From: Rhizorhabdus wittichii RW1
GTDB lineage: Bacteria; Pseudomonadota; Alphaproteobacteria; Sphingomonadales; Sphingomonadaceae
Assembly: GCA_000016765.1 (NCBI GenBank)
Contig: CP000699.1
Coordinates: forward strand, 930,001 to 994,000
Reading direction: 5' to 3'
Length of the DNA stretch: 64,000 bases
Numbering within the stretch: the first letter of the stretch is position 1; each line of letters starts with the position of its first letter. Below are positions 52,015-59,578 of this stretch, one piece after another. The notes below the pieces were generated by a model. It was not told the origin of the DNA and did no database searches. It was given only the letters and a program-made list of their open reading frames with translations. The position numbers and the translations under genes are program-made.

Positions 52015-52710
52015 ATGGCTGGTCAGAACTATACGACGAAAACCGAGCAAGCTTATTGGAACCTGCGCAAGGCGATCGTCACCGGCGAGTTCGGCGAATT
52101 ATCGCCGCTTGACGAGACCGTGCTGATGGAGCGCATCGACGTCGGACGCACCCCGATCCGCGAGGCGATCAAGCGCCTGTCGAGCGAGGAGTTCGTGGTC
52201 TGGCATCCGCACCGGACGCCGCATGTCCGATCGACCAGCATCGACGACCTGGCCGCCCTGTACGAAGCGCGCCAGATTTTCGAGGTGAAGGCCGCGCTGA
52301 TGGCGGCCGAACGGGCGACGGCCGCCGACCTCGATGCCATGGAGAAGCTCTGCGATCAGCTCGACAAAGCCATCCGCGCGAATGACCCGTACCAGGTCGC
52401 CGAGCTCGATTATGATTTCCACCTGGCGATCGCCGAGGCGAGCTACAACCGCTTCCTGGTCGAGGCGATCCGCTTCCTGAACTTCGGCTCGCTGCGGCTA
52501 TGGTACCGATCCTATATCCGGATCGGAACGGAGAGCATCAACGATCACCACCGGTTGCAGGTCGATGCCATCCGCAGAGGCGACGTCGAGTTGCTCGAGC
52601 GGTCGACCGTGGACCACATCGAGTTCTCCCACGATCGCCAGTTGAAGATTTTCGGCTTTCCCCGGGGCACGCCCGAACCGGCGGCCGCGCTGCTGGCGGC
52701 GAACCGCTAA
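52015..52710 (+). CDS. GntR family regulator, FCD subfamily
   Basis: A 231-aa regulator. The N-terminal winged helix (AYWNLRKAIVTGEF then VGRTPIREAIKRLSSEEFV) is followed by an FCD ligand domain with DYDFHLAIAEASYN and the HHRLQVDAI and DHIEF histidines that bind a metal and a carboxylate effector. It is divergent from dioxygenase operon 1 and probably controls this block. Confidence 0.93.
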   Translation: MAGQNYTTKTEQAYWNLRKAIVTGEFGELSPLDETVLMERIDVGRTPIREAIKRLSSEEFVVWHPHRTPHVRSTSIDDLAALYEARQIFEVKAALMAAERATAADLDAMEKLCDQLDKAIRANDPYQVAELDYDFHLAIAEASYNRFLVEAIRFLNFGSLRLWYRSYIRIGTESINDHHRLQVDAIRRGDVELLERSTVDHIEFSHDRQLKIFGFPRGTPEPAAALLAANR

Positions 52711-52744
52711 GCTCCTCCCCCTTCCCGTCCGGCGAGACAGGCGA

Positions 52745-52766
52745 AGCGGGGAGTTTCCTCCCCGCT
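52745..52766. terminator. Hairpin between convergent GntR and flavoprotein genes
   Basis: Perfect 9-bp arms (52745-52753 and 52758-52766) with a TTTC loop. No T run on either side, so termination is likely but not strong. Confidence 0.5.
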
Positions 52767-52773
52767 CCCTTCC

Positions 52774-54252
52774 CTACGAACCTGCTCCAATCGGCTGATA
52801 ATGGTCCGGTTCGAAGATCTGCATCGCTCTTTCCATGTCCCGCATGGTTCCCGGCCAGCTCGACATGTCATGGCCGGATTCGTCGAGCATGTAGTTGACG
52901 CATCCGCCCACGACGATCGCCGCCCTGGACAGGACGTCATCGGTCCTTGCCTTCCATTCGGTCTCGCATTCCTCCCGGACCTCGAAGGCGTCGATGCCGT
53001 TGGCTTCCATATGGTCGAGGACGGCGAAGATATAGTCGGGCACCAGTTCGCCCGGAGCATAGCCGTTCCAGACGGCGCCATTGGCGCCGGCGCCGCCGAC
53101 CAGGAACAGATTGGGGCAGCCCGATAGCGACACGGACTTGTGCGCCCTGCGGTGCCCGGCCTGATGCTGCGCCACGGTCCGGCCGTCACGCCGCCGGATG
53201 CGGTTGAGGATATCCCCGCCCCAGTAGAAGCCGGTCGCCATGACGACCGTGTCGACCTCGAACGCCTGGCCGCTGCTCGATATGATCGCCCCTTCGTCGA
53301 GCGCGACGGCGCCCTCGGCGATCAGCGTCACATTGGGCTGCTGGAGGCTGGGATAGAAGAGGTCGGTCCGGGTGGGACGCTTGCAGCCCAGCAGATATTG
53401 CGGCGTCAGCTTTTCCCGGAGATCGGGATCGGGGACGAGGCGTTCGCGATGCGCGTCGATCAGCGCCTGCCGCTCGGCGACCTGTTGAGGCGTCTCGGAC
53501 TTGAAGAGAGCGTCATAGGCGACCTTGTCGAACATCGCGAGCTTCTCGTCACGTTCCCTGACCAGGAACTCCGGGTCGGATCGCCGCCGCGCCAGCTCGT
53601 CGGGAGAATAGACCTCCCTGTTCAACGGCAGAAGGTGCATGGCCGTGCGCTGGAACACGAAGACGTGATCCGCGACCTTCTGCATTTCGGGCACGATCTG
53701 CACGCCTGACGCGGAGGTGCCGAGAACGGCGATGCGATCGCCCTCGCCGGTATATCCCTCGGGCCAATGGACCGAGTGGAAAAGGCGTCCCTTGAACCTC
53801 TCCTTGCCTTCGAGTTCCGGAAATTTGAGCTGCTCCAGGAAGCCGGTGCAGAGGATCAGGAACTGGGCGCGATATGTCGTCCCGTTGGTCGTGACCTTCC
53901 AGTACAGGCCGTCCTTGTCCCACTCGGCGTCGAGAAGCTCGGTGTTGAAATCGACATGGTCGTAAAGCCCGTAATGGCGCGCGACCTTCCGGAGGTAAGC
54001 CGCCATTTCCCGTGCTTCGGGATGGGACGAGGTCCAGTCGCCCGAGATCTCATAGGAGAACTGATAGGCCGCGACATGGATGTCGGTAATGCATCCCGGA
54101 TAGCGATTGACGTGCCATACCCCGCCAAAGTCCGAGTCCTTGGTAATCATGCGGAAATCGGTCTCGCCCCGCAGCGCAAGCTTGACCGCCGGGGAAATGG
54201 CGTTGGCGCCGCTTCCTACGATCAGAATCTTCGTGCTCACATCCTCAGACAC
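52774..54252 (-). CDS. Baeyer-Villiger-type flavin monooxygenase
   Basis: A 492-aa class B flavoprotein. ILIVGSGANAIS is the FAD loop, FKGRLFHSVHWP (153-164) the BVMO fingerprint FxGxxxHxxxW, and VLGTSASGVQ the NADPH loop. Such enzymes insert oxygen next to a ketone or hydroxylate. It lies 96 bases after the ferredoxin gene, the longest gap in this operon, and might be partly independent. The ketone substrate is unknown. Confidence 0.9.
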   Translation of the reverse strand: MSEDVSTKILIVGSGANAISPAVKLALRGETDFRMITKDSDFGGVWHVNRYPGCITDIHVAAYQFSYEISGDWTSSHPEAREMAAYLRKVARHYGLYDHVDFNTELLDAEWDKDGLYWKVTTNGTTYRAQFLILCTGFLEQLKFPELEGKERFKGRLFHSVHWPEGYTGEGDRIAVLGTSASGVQIVPEMQKVADHVFVFQRTAMHLLPLNREVYSPDELARRRSDPEFLVRERDEKLAMFDKVAYDALFKSETPQQVAERQALIDAHRERLVPDPDLREKLTPQYLLGCKRPTRTDLFYPSLQQPNVTLIAEGAVALDEGAIISSSGQAFEVDTVVMATGFYWGGDILNRIRRRDGRTVAQHQAGHRRAHKSVSLSGCPNLFLVGGAGANGAVWNGYAPGELVPDYIFAVLDHMEANGIDAFEVREECETEWKARTDDVLSRAAIVVGGCVNYMLDESGHDMSSWPGTMRDMERAMQIFEPDHYQPIGAGS

Positions 54253-54348
54253 GGTATCCCTCTCAAAATCTTGACATCGCGTTCCGCAGGAACACGTCGC
54301 TCAACTGGCACGGTGCAGGTGGAAATCCGGAATCGATCCGGGACGAGA

Positions 54349-54675
54349 TCATTCGGGATCGGGAATGACGACGAATATTTCGGATCCCTCAACCAGGACT
54401 TGATATGTCTTCAGGTTTCGCGTCGCCGGCGGAGCCGTCACTTCACCGGTCCGGATCGAGAACTTCGCGTAATGCCATCCGCATTCCAGCTCGTCGCCGA
54501 TGACGTAGCCTTCCTGGGTCAGCGAACATTTCTCATGCGTGCAATGGTCGTTGAGCGCGTAATATTCCCCGCCAAGGTTGAATATCGCGACCGGTTCCCT
54601 GAGGGCGATGACCTTGAAGCCGCCGTCCTCGATCTCGCCCTCCGCGCACACCCGAATCTTTTCCGCCATTTTCAA
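54349..54675 (-). CDS. Rieske-type ferredoxin
   Basis: A 108-aa electron carrier with ligands C45, H47, C65 and H68 (CTH-x17-CGWH). It carries electrons from the reductase at 58275-59504 to the dioxygenases. The start overlaps the extradiol dioxygenase stop (ATGA). Confidence 0.94.
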   Translation of the reverse strand: MKMAEKIRVCAEGEIEDGGFKVIALREPVAIFNLGGEYYALNDHCTHEKCSLTQEGYVIGDELECGWHYAKFSIRTGEVTAPPATRNLKTYQVLVEGSEIFVVIPDPE

Positions 54676-55613
54676 ATTCCTTCGCGTGGAGACTGAGGAC
54701 CCCTGTCCGAATATTCGGTGCCCGGAACCTTGTGTCCCCAGAATGCGGTCGCATCATAGGTTTCCACCAGCCAGCCGGGGTGGGCGATCTTGCGCCCGCC
54801 CCAACCGAACTCCGTCTGCGACCCCGAAGGATTTTCGCAGTAGAAGGAGAGCATGCGATCATTGGTGTGGCGCCCGAGGGTCTCCTTCAGCTGCCATGTG
54901 CTGGCATGAAGACGGTCGAGCGCGAAGCCGACGGCGTCGACATCGTCGGCCTCCACCATGAAGTGGCCCAGCCGCGCGATGCGATCGCTGGTCTGGACGA
55001 AGGCCAGGCTGTGGTGACGCGGGTTGATGTGGGTGAAATGCACCTTGTTCCCGCCGAAGACGATGTAATCGCTCATCCTGAAGCCGAGCAGGTCCAGGTA
55101 GAAGGCCTTCGACTTTTCGATGTCGCTCACCGTGATGAGGATGTGGCCGAGCCCCATGTCGCCGGTGACGAAGCCGATGCCGCGCGGAGAGACGAACGGC
55201 TCGCGGGAAACGAGATGGCCGTGGAAGAACTCCAGCCGGAAGCCGTCGGGATCCTCGCAGCGGATCAGGTCCTGCACGCAGCGCTTTCGCGCCAGTTCGG
55301 CATCCCTGACGACCTCGATCCCCTGGGCGGTGAGCCGCCGATGGACCTCCTCCAACGCGTTGGCGTCGGCGGCCTCCCAGCCGATGAAAGCGACGCGGCC
55401 TTCCGTACCGGGCTCGACCGCGAAGCGCCATTGGCGCTCGTCGATCCGCAGGTAGAGATGATCGCTGGAAATGCCTTCCGGCGCGCGAACCTTCGCGAAC
55501 CCGAAAATCTGGGTCGCCCATTCCTCCCACGCGGCGAGATCCTGCGCATAGAAACCCAGATAGCCCAGGGCGACGATCGGCGACGGCATATTCGACTGTT
55601 GGTCTGTCATCAT
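54672..55613 (-). CDS. Extradiol ring-cleavage dioxygenase (BphC type)
   Basis: A 313-aa two-domain vicinal oxygen chelate enzyme. Iron ligands H157 (GLGHILITV), H217 (RLGHFMVEADD) and E268 (SQTEFGWGG), and conserved H249/Y258 (LGRHTNDRMLSFY) match 2,3-dihydroxybiphenyl dioxygenases. It cuts a catechol next to the hydroxyl pair. The ATG at 55613 follows TGAGAAG; a TTG 9 bases upstream is possible. Confidence 0.94.
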   Translation of the reverse strand: MMTDQQSNMPSPIVALGYLGFYAQDLAAWEEWATQIFGFAKVRAPEGISSDHLYLRIDERQWRFAVEPGTEGRVAFIGWEAADANALEEVHRRLTAQGIEVVRDAELARKRCVQDLIRCEDPDGFRLEFFHGHLVSREPFVSPRGIGFVTGDMGLGHILITVSDIEKSKAFYLDLLGFRMSDYIVFGGNKVHFTHINPRHHSLAFVQTSDRIARLGHFMVEADDVDAVGFALDRLHASTWQLKETLGRHTNDRMLSFYCENPSGSQTEFGWGGRKIAHPGWLVETYDATAFWGHKVPGTEYSDRGPQSPREGI

Positions 55614-55618
55614 TCTTC

Positions 55619-56119
55619 TCAAAGCGGATAGGCGAGATAGCGGGTGGGCGTTCCGTCGATGTAGACCGTCTTGCTTGCGAAGAGGGCCGTCCCACCATCG
55701 ACCGTGACGACGTCGTCATAATAGCCCGTCACCAGAACCCCCGACGGGTCGTTGTTCTGCGTGAACATCACCACGACGTTCGACAGAACGCGGTAATTCC
55801 TGTCATCCATTCTGGATACCGACAGCCGCTGCGTGACGTGGCGGGTGCGATATGGCTCGATCGTCGAGGCCCATACCTCCGTGATGAACTTGACGCGGTC
55901 CTCGATCCGGGCGCGGCAATCATCGATCATGTAGCAGAGAGGAAGGTTGCTTTCGGCATTCTGCCGGCTCGTCACCGAATAGTGGCAGCTGTCGGCGAAC
56001 GATCCGAGCCAGCCATTCCAGTCCTGCCAGTCGAGGGCCGCCACATAATTGCCCATCAGGCCGTCGATGGCGGACATCGCCTCGGCCGAGACGGCCCGCA
56101 TGTGAATATCAGCGGTCAA
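55619..56119 (-). CDS. Ring-hydroxylating dioxygenase beta subunit (second system)
   Basis: A 166-aa NTF2-like subunit (DGLMGNYVAALDWQDWNGWLGSFADSCHYSVTSR; RHVTQRLSVSRMDDRNYRVLSNVVVMFT). It overlaps the alpha gene by 11 bases. Confidence 0.92.
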   Translation of the reverse strand: MTADIHMRAVSAEAMSAIDGLMGNYVAALDWQDWNGWLGSFADSCHYSVTSRQNAESNLPLCYMIDDCRARIEDRVKFITEVWASTIEPYRTRHVTQRLSVSRMDDRNYRVLSNVVVMFTQNNDPSGVLVTGYYDDVVTVDGGTALFASKTVYIDGTPTRYLAYPL

Positions 56120-57293
56120 AGCCCATCACCTCCCGATAGTAGGCCCAGCCGGCCGTGTTTCCGTTTTCGTCATTCTGCCGCGCTTCGGCCGCCGGGCGAT
56201 CGACCCCGACCACAAATCGCGACATCCCCCCGTCCCGCGAGGTCATTTGCTGGCGATTGAAGACGGCCGCGTCCTCGATGGTGATCATGCCGCTGGGGCC
56301 CAGCAGGTTCGACGCCTGGCGCACGCGATGCGCCTGATATTCCGGGCTGTCGCTCTCGTGCCCGAAAAAGGCATAGGTGACCTGCGTCCTGTCCACGCCC
56401 AGGGGCCGGACGAACCGGACGCTGATGGTGTCGAGATGCTTGGTCAGCACATAGGCCGGGCGCAGCGCGACGACGCGCGCCCGCGCGTCGGTCCCCTTCA
56501 TTTCCACCAGGGACGGATCGGCGAGGAAGCCGTTGTCCTCATAGGGCGAGCTTTCATAGCCGACCGAGAAATGCCCGACCGGCTCCTCGACCCGGACCTC
56601 GCCCTGGCCGCCATGCCAGCTCAGCAGCCGGAAGCCCATGTGCAGCAGCGGGGCATGGTAGAAGTCGTTGTCGAAATAGGTCTTCCAGTTCGCGTTGAAG
56701 ATCGCGTTCTGATAGCCGAGCAGCGTCAGCCGCCCGTCATCCAGCATCACGTCCCGGACATGGCCCGCGCACTGGCCCAGCCACTCCTCCAGGCCGACCT
56801 GCGGCGCCGCGCTGCAGAAGATCAGCCCGGCGATCTCGTCCACCTGGAATTCGCGCAGCGCATAATCCTCGGCGACGAAATCCGACCGGAAATCCCGCCG
56901 GCCCGGACCGCCGATGAAGTTGCCTTTGTTGCTGAACAGCCAGCGGTGATAGGGGCACTCGAATTCCTTGCTGCAACCGGTCGCCCGCTGTTCGAGCAGC
57001 GTCCCCCGGTGCGTGCAGGTGTTGACGAAGGCGCGAAGCGTCTCATCCTCGCCGCGCGTCAGCAGGACCGGCGTCTCGCCCAGCCAGAAGGTCTTGAAGC
57101 TGTTGGCCTCGGGAAGCTCCGCGCGGTGCGCCACCATGTGCCAATAATGGCCGCGGAAAATCCGCTTCAGCTCCTCGCGGTAGATGGCCGGGTCGGAAAA
57201 GATCGCTTTGGGGATGTCCTTCTCTGTGGTGAACTGGCCGGCAATCCGCGCCCGGACGGTTTCATACTCTTCCATCCCGGCGGTCGTTGCCAT
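56109..57293 (-). CDS. Ring-hydroxylating dioxygenase alpha subunit (second system)
   Basis: A 394-aa oxygenase subunit with Rieske ligands C93, H95, C113, H116 and mononuclear iron site D210, H213, H218 (NDFYHAPLLH). Start MATTAG is preceded by AAAGGA at 9 bases; an upstream Met at 57311 is an alternative. Sequence differs clearly from the first alpha subunit, so the two systems probably attack different substrates or steps. Confidence 0.94.
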   Translation of the reverse strand: MATTAGMEEYETVRARIAGQFTTEKDIPKAIFSDPAIYREELKRIFRGHYWHMVAHRAELPEANSFKTFWLGETPVLLTRGEDETLRAFVNTCTHRGTLLEQRATGCSKEFECPYHRWLFSNKGNFIGGPGRRDFRSDFVAEDYALREFQVDEIAGLIFCSAAPQVGLEEWLGQCAGHVRDVMLDDGRLTLLGYQNAIFNANWKTYFDNDFYHAPLLHMGFRLLSWHGGQGEVRVEEPVGHFSVGYESSPYEDNGFLADPSLVEMKGTDARARVVALRPAYVLTKHLDTISVRFVRPLGVDRTQVTYAFFGHESDSPEYQAHRVRQASNLLGPSGMITIEDAAVFNRQQMTSRDGGMSRFVVGVDRPAAEARQNDENGNTAGWAYYREVMGFDR

Positions 57294-57350
57294 GTCGCAT
57301 TGTCCTTTCATGCCCCCGCTTCTCCTTCGCGAGCAAAATTTCGCTTTTTG

Positions 57351-57367
57351 ATATACAAAGAATATAT
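57351..57367. promoter_or_regulatory. ATATAY-N4-AATATAT dyad between operon 2 and the SDR gene
   Basis: ATATACAAAGAATATAT lies 58 bases before the alpha-subunit start and 88 bases before the divergent dehydrogenase start, so one site could control both directions. Confidence 0.6.
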
Positions 57368-57454
57368 TATCATATCTTCTCTGGTGTCAAGCGGCTAAGG
57401 GGCCCGGAACGAAGCGGGGCTTCACCGGGAAAGACCCGCGTCATGGAGGTAATT

Positions 57455-58270
57455 ATGTCTTTGGAATCCCGAGGCGCCGTCACCCGGCCCGGCAGCGCGA
57501 TCGGTCGCGCCGGGCTGGTCACCGCGGGGGGCGCCGGCATCGGCCGGGCAATCGCCCTGGAATGGGCGGCCGAGGGCGGCTCCCTGGTCGTCGGCGATCT
57601 CGACCGGGAGGCGGCGATCGAGACCGCGCGCCAGGTCGAGCAGATGGGCGGGCGGGCCATCGGCCTCGGGATGGACGTGACCGATCCGGACGCCATGCCG
57701 GCGATGATCGAGGCGCTCGGGCAACTCGGCGATCCCCTCCACGCCCTGTTCAACGTCGCCGGCGCCAGCCTGGCGAAGCGCGTCGACGAAATGGTCGATG
57801 CCGACTGGGACGGCGTGCTCGATCTCAACCTGAAATCGATCTACCGCTGTTCCAAGCCGGTGATAGAGGTCCTCCGCCGCAACGGCGGCGGCGCCATCGT
57901 CAACGTCGCTTCGACGGCGGGCATCCTCGCCGAGAATCGATGCTCCGCCTACACCGCCGCGAAAGGCGGAGCGGTCATGCTGACCCGGAACATGGCGATC
58001 GATTTCGCCCGCGACAGTATCCGGGTGAACGCCGTCTGCCCCGGCAGCACGATGACGCCACGCATCCAGGGATGGCTCGACCGCCACCCCGGGCACGAGG
58101 ATCTCATGGAACGGATTTGCCCGATGAAGCGCTATGCGCGCCCCGAAGAGGTGGCCAAGCCCTCCATCTTCCTCGCCTCGGACGCCGCATCCTACATAAC
58201 CGGGGCCTCGCTGGTCATCGACGGCGGCCTCACCGCAGGCGTCCGCTTCTCCATTTTCGAGGATGCCTGA
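57455..58270 (+). CDS. Short-chain dehydrogenase, probable cis-dihydrodiol dehydrogenase
   Basis: A 271-aa SDR. TAGGAGIG (23-30) binds NAD, NVAG is in strand 4, STAG carries the catalytic Ser and Tyr166-x3-Lys170 (YTAAK) completes the site. GGAGGTAATT precedes ATG 57455. Its place opposite the dioxygenase suggests oxidation of the dihydrodiol to a catechol for the extradiol enzyme; other SDR roles are possible. Confidence 0.9.
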   Translation: MSLESRGAVTRPGSAIGRAGLVTAGGAGIGRAIALEWAAEGGSLVVGDLDREAAIETARQVEQMGGRAIGLGMDVTDPDAMPAMIEALGQLGDPLHALFNVAGASLAKRVDEMVDADWDGVLDLNLKSIYRCSKPVIEVLRRNGGGAIVNVASTAGILAENRCSAYTAAKGGAVMLTRNMAIDFARDSIRVNAVCPGSTMTPRIQGWLDRHPGHEDLMERICPMKRYARPEEVAKPSIFLASDAASYITGASLVIDGGLTAGVRFSIFEDA

Positions 58271-58274
58271 TCCC

Positions 58275-59504
58275 ATGACCAGGAAGACCTTTGCGATCGT
58301 CGGTGCCAGCCTGGCCGGCGCGCATGCCGCCTTTCAATTGCGCAAGGACGGTTTCGACGGCGAGATATTGCTGATCGGGGACGAAGCGCATCTGCCCTAT
58401 GATCGCCCTCCCCTGTCGAAAGCCTTCCTGCTCGGGAAGGCCGGGGAGGATGCGCTGCTCCTGCGCCAGGAGTCCGATTATAGCGACGCTGCGATCACGC
58501 CGGTCCTCTCGACGAGGATCGCTTCGATCGACCGGTCGGCCCGCTCGCTCGAAACCACCAACGGCCGCAGCATCTCCTTCGACAAATTGCTGATCTGCAC
58601 CGGGGCGCGGGCGCGCGACCTCCCCTTCGCGCCCGAAGCGCAAGCGAACATCCACACCCTGCGGTCGCTCGACGACGCGGCGAGGGTGCGCGCCGAGCTT
58701 CTGCCCGGGCGCAGGATCGTGGTGATCGGGTTCGGCTTCATCGGTGCCGAAGTCGCCGCCGCGGCGCAGGAACTCGGCTGCGCCGTGACCCTCGTCGAGG
58801 CCAGCGAGGCGCCCATGCAGCGGGTGCTCGGCTCCGAGGGGGCGAGCCGCTATTGCGGTCTCCATGCCAGCCGCGGGATCGACATTCGCCTGAGCACCTC
58901 CGTCCTGCAGATCCGCGAAGCGCAGGACGGCAGCAAGCTGGTCGTCCTTTCCGACGGCTCCGAACTGGCGTGCGACGCCGTCGTCTACGGCATCGGCTCC
59001 ACGCCGAACTGCGAGTTCGCGCAGGCGTCCGGCATCGAGATCGCCAACGGCATCGCGGTCAACGCCTTCTGCGAAACCTCGGTCGAGGGCATCTACGCGG
59101 CCGGCGACGTGGCGGCGCGCCCGACGGCCTATGCGTCGGGGCTGGTCCGCCTGGAATCCTGGCAGAACGCCTATCGCCAGGCGGTGGCCGCCGCGCGATC
59201 GATGCTGGGGCACAGGGAAGCCTATGACGATATCCCGTGGTTCTGGTCCGACCAGTATGAGTCGAAGATGCAGCTCGCCGGCCTGCCGGGCACGCATGAC
59301 CAGATCGTCTGGCACGACCAGGGGGAAGACGGCTTCTCTGGGACAGCCTTCTATTTCACGCAGCGCCGCCTGACGGCGGTCCTGGGCCTCAATCGACCGA
59401 GGGACGTCAGGTTCGGCATGGAGGTCGTCAAGGCCGGCGGGGCCGTCACCCCCGACGACGTCCGGTCGGAAGGCTTCAACATCCAGAAATATATGAAACG
59501 CTGA
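58275..59504 (+). CDS. Ferredoxin reductase (FAD, NADH) of the dioxygenase system
   Basis: A 409-aa reductase with the FAD loop GASLAGAHAA, the PPLSK segment, the NADH loop GFGFIGAEVA and GIYAAGDVAA. This is the BphA4/CamA-type reductase that feeds Rieske ferredoxins. Met at 58275 was chosen; an earlier ATG (58263) overlaps the dehydrogenase stop. Confidence 0.93.
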   Translation: MTRKTFAIVGASLAGAHAAFQLRKDGFDGEILLIGDEAHLPYDRPPLSKAFLLGKAGEDALLLRQESDYSDAAITPVLSTRIASIDRSARSLETTNGRSISFDKLLICTGARARDLPFAPEAQANIHTLRSLDDAARVRAELLPGRRIVVIGFGFIGAEVAAAAQELGCAVTLVEASEAPMQRVLGSEGASRYCGLHASRGIDIRLSTSVLQIREAQDGSKLVVLSDGSELACDAVVYGIGSTPNCEFAQASGIEIANGIAVNAFCETSVEGIYAAGDVAARPTAYASGLVRLESWQNAYRQAVAAARSMLGHREAYDDIPWFWSDQYESKMQLAGLPGTHDQIVWHDQGEDGFSGTAFYFTQRRLTAVLGLNRPRDVRFGMEVVKAGGAVTPDDVRSEGFNIQKYMKR

Positions 59505-59548
59505 GATATGAAGCCGTCTCGGCAATCACGTCGAGCGGGCTTTTCGGA

Positions 59549-59571
59549 GGGAGCGCCGATCAGGCGCTCCC
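59549..59571. terminator. Hairpin between the convergent reductase and TonB genes
   Basis: Perfect 9-bp arms (59549-59557 and 59563-59571), 5-base loop, in the 74-base space between the two stop codons. A TTTT run stands shortly before it on the plus strand (AAAA on the minus side), so it is only moderately terminator-like. Confidence 0.55.
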
Positions 59572-59578
59572 CTATGCG

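Noticed and set aside
54328-54343. CCGGA-N5-TCCGG repeat before the BVMO gene
   Set aside because: Short, GC-rich and of a kind frequent by chance in this sequence; no second copy at a promoter.
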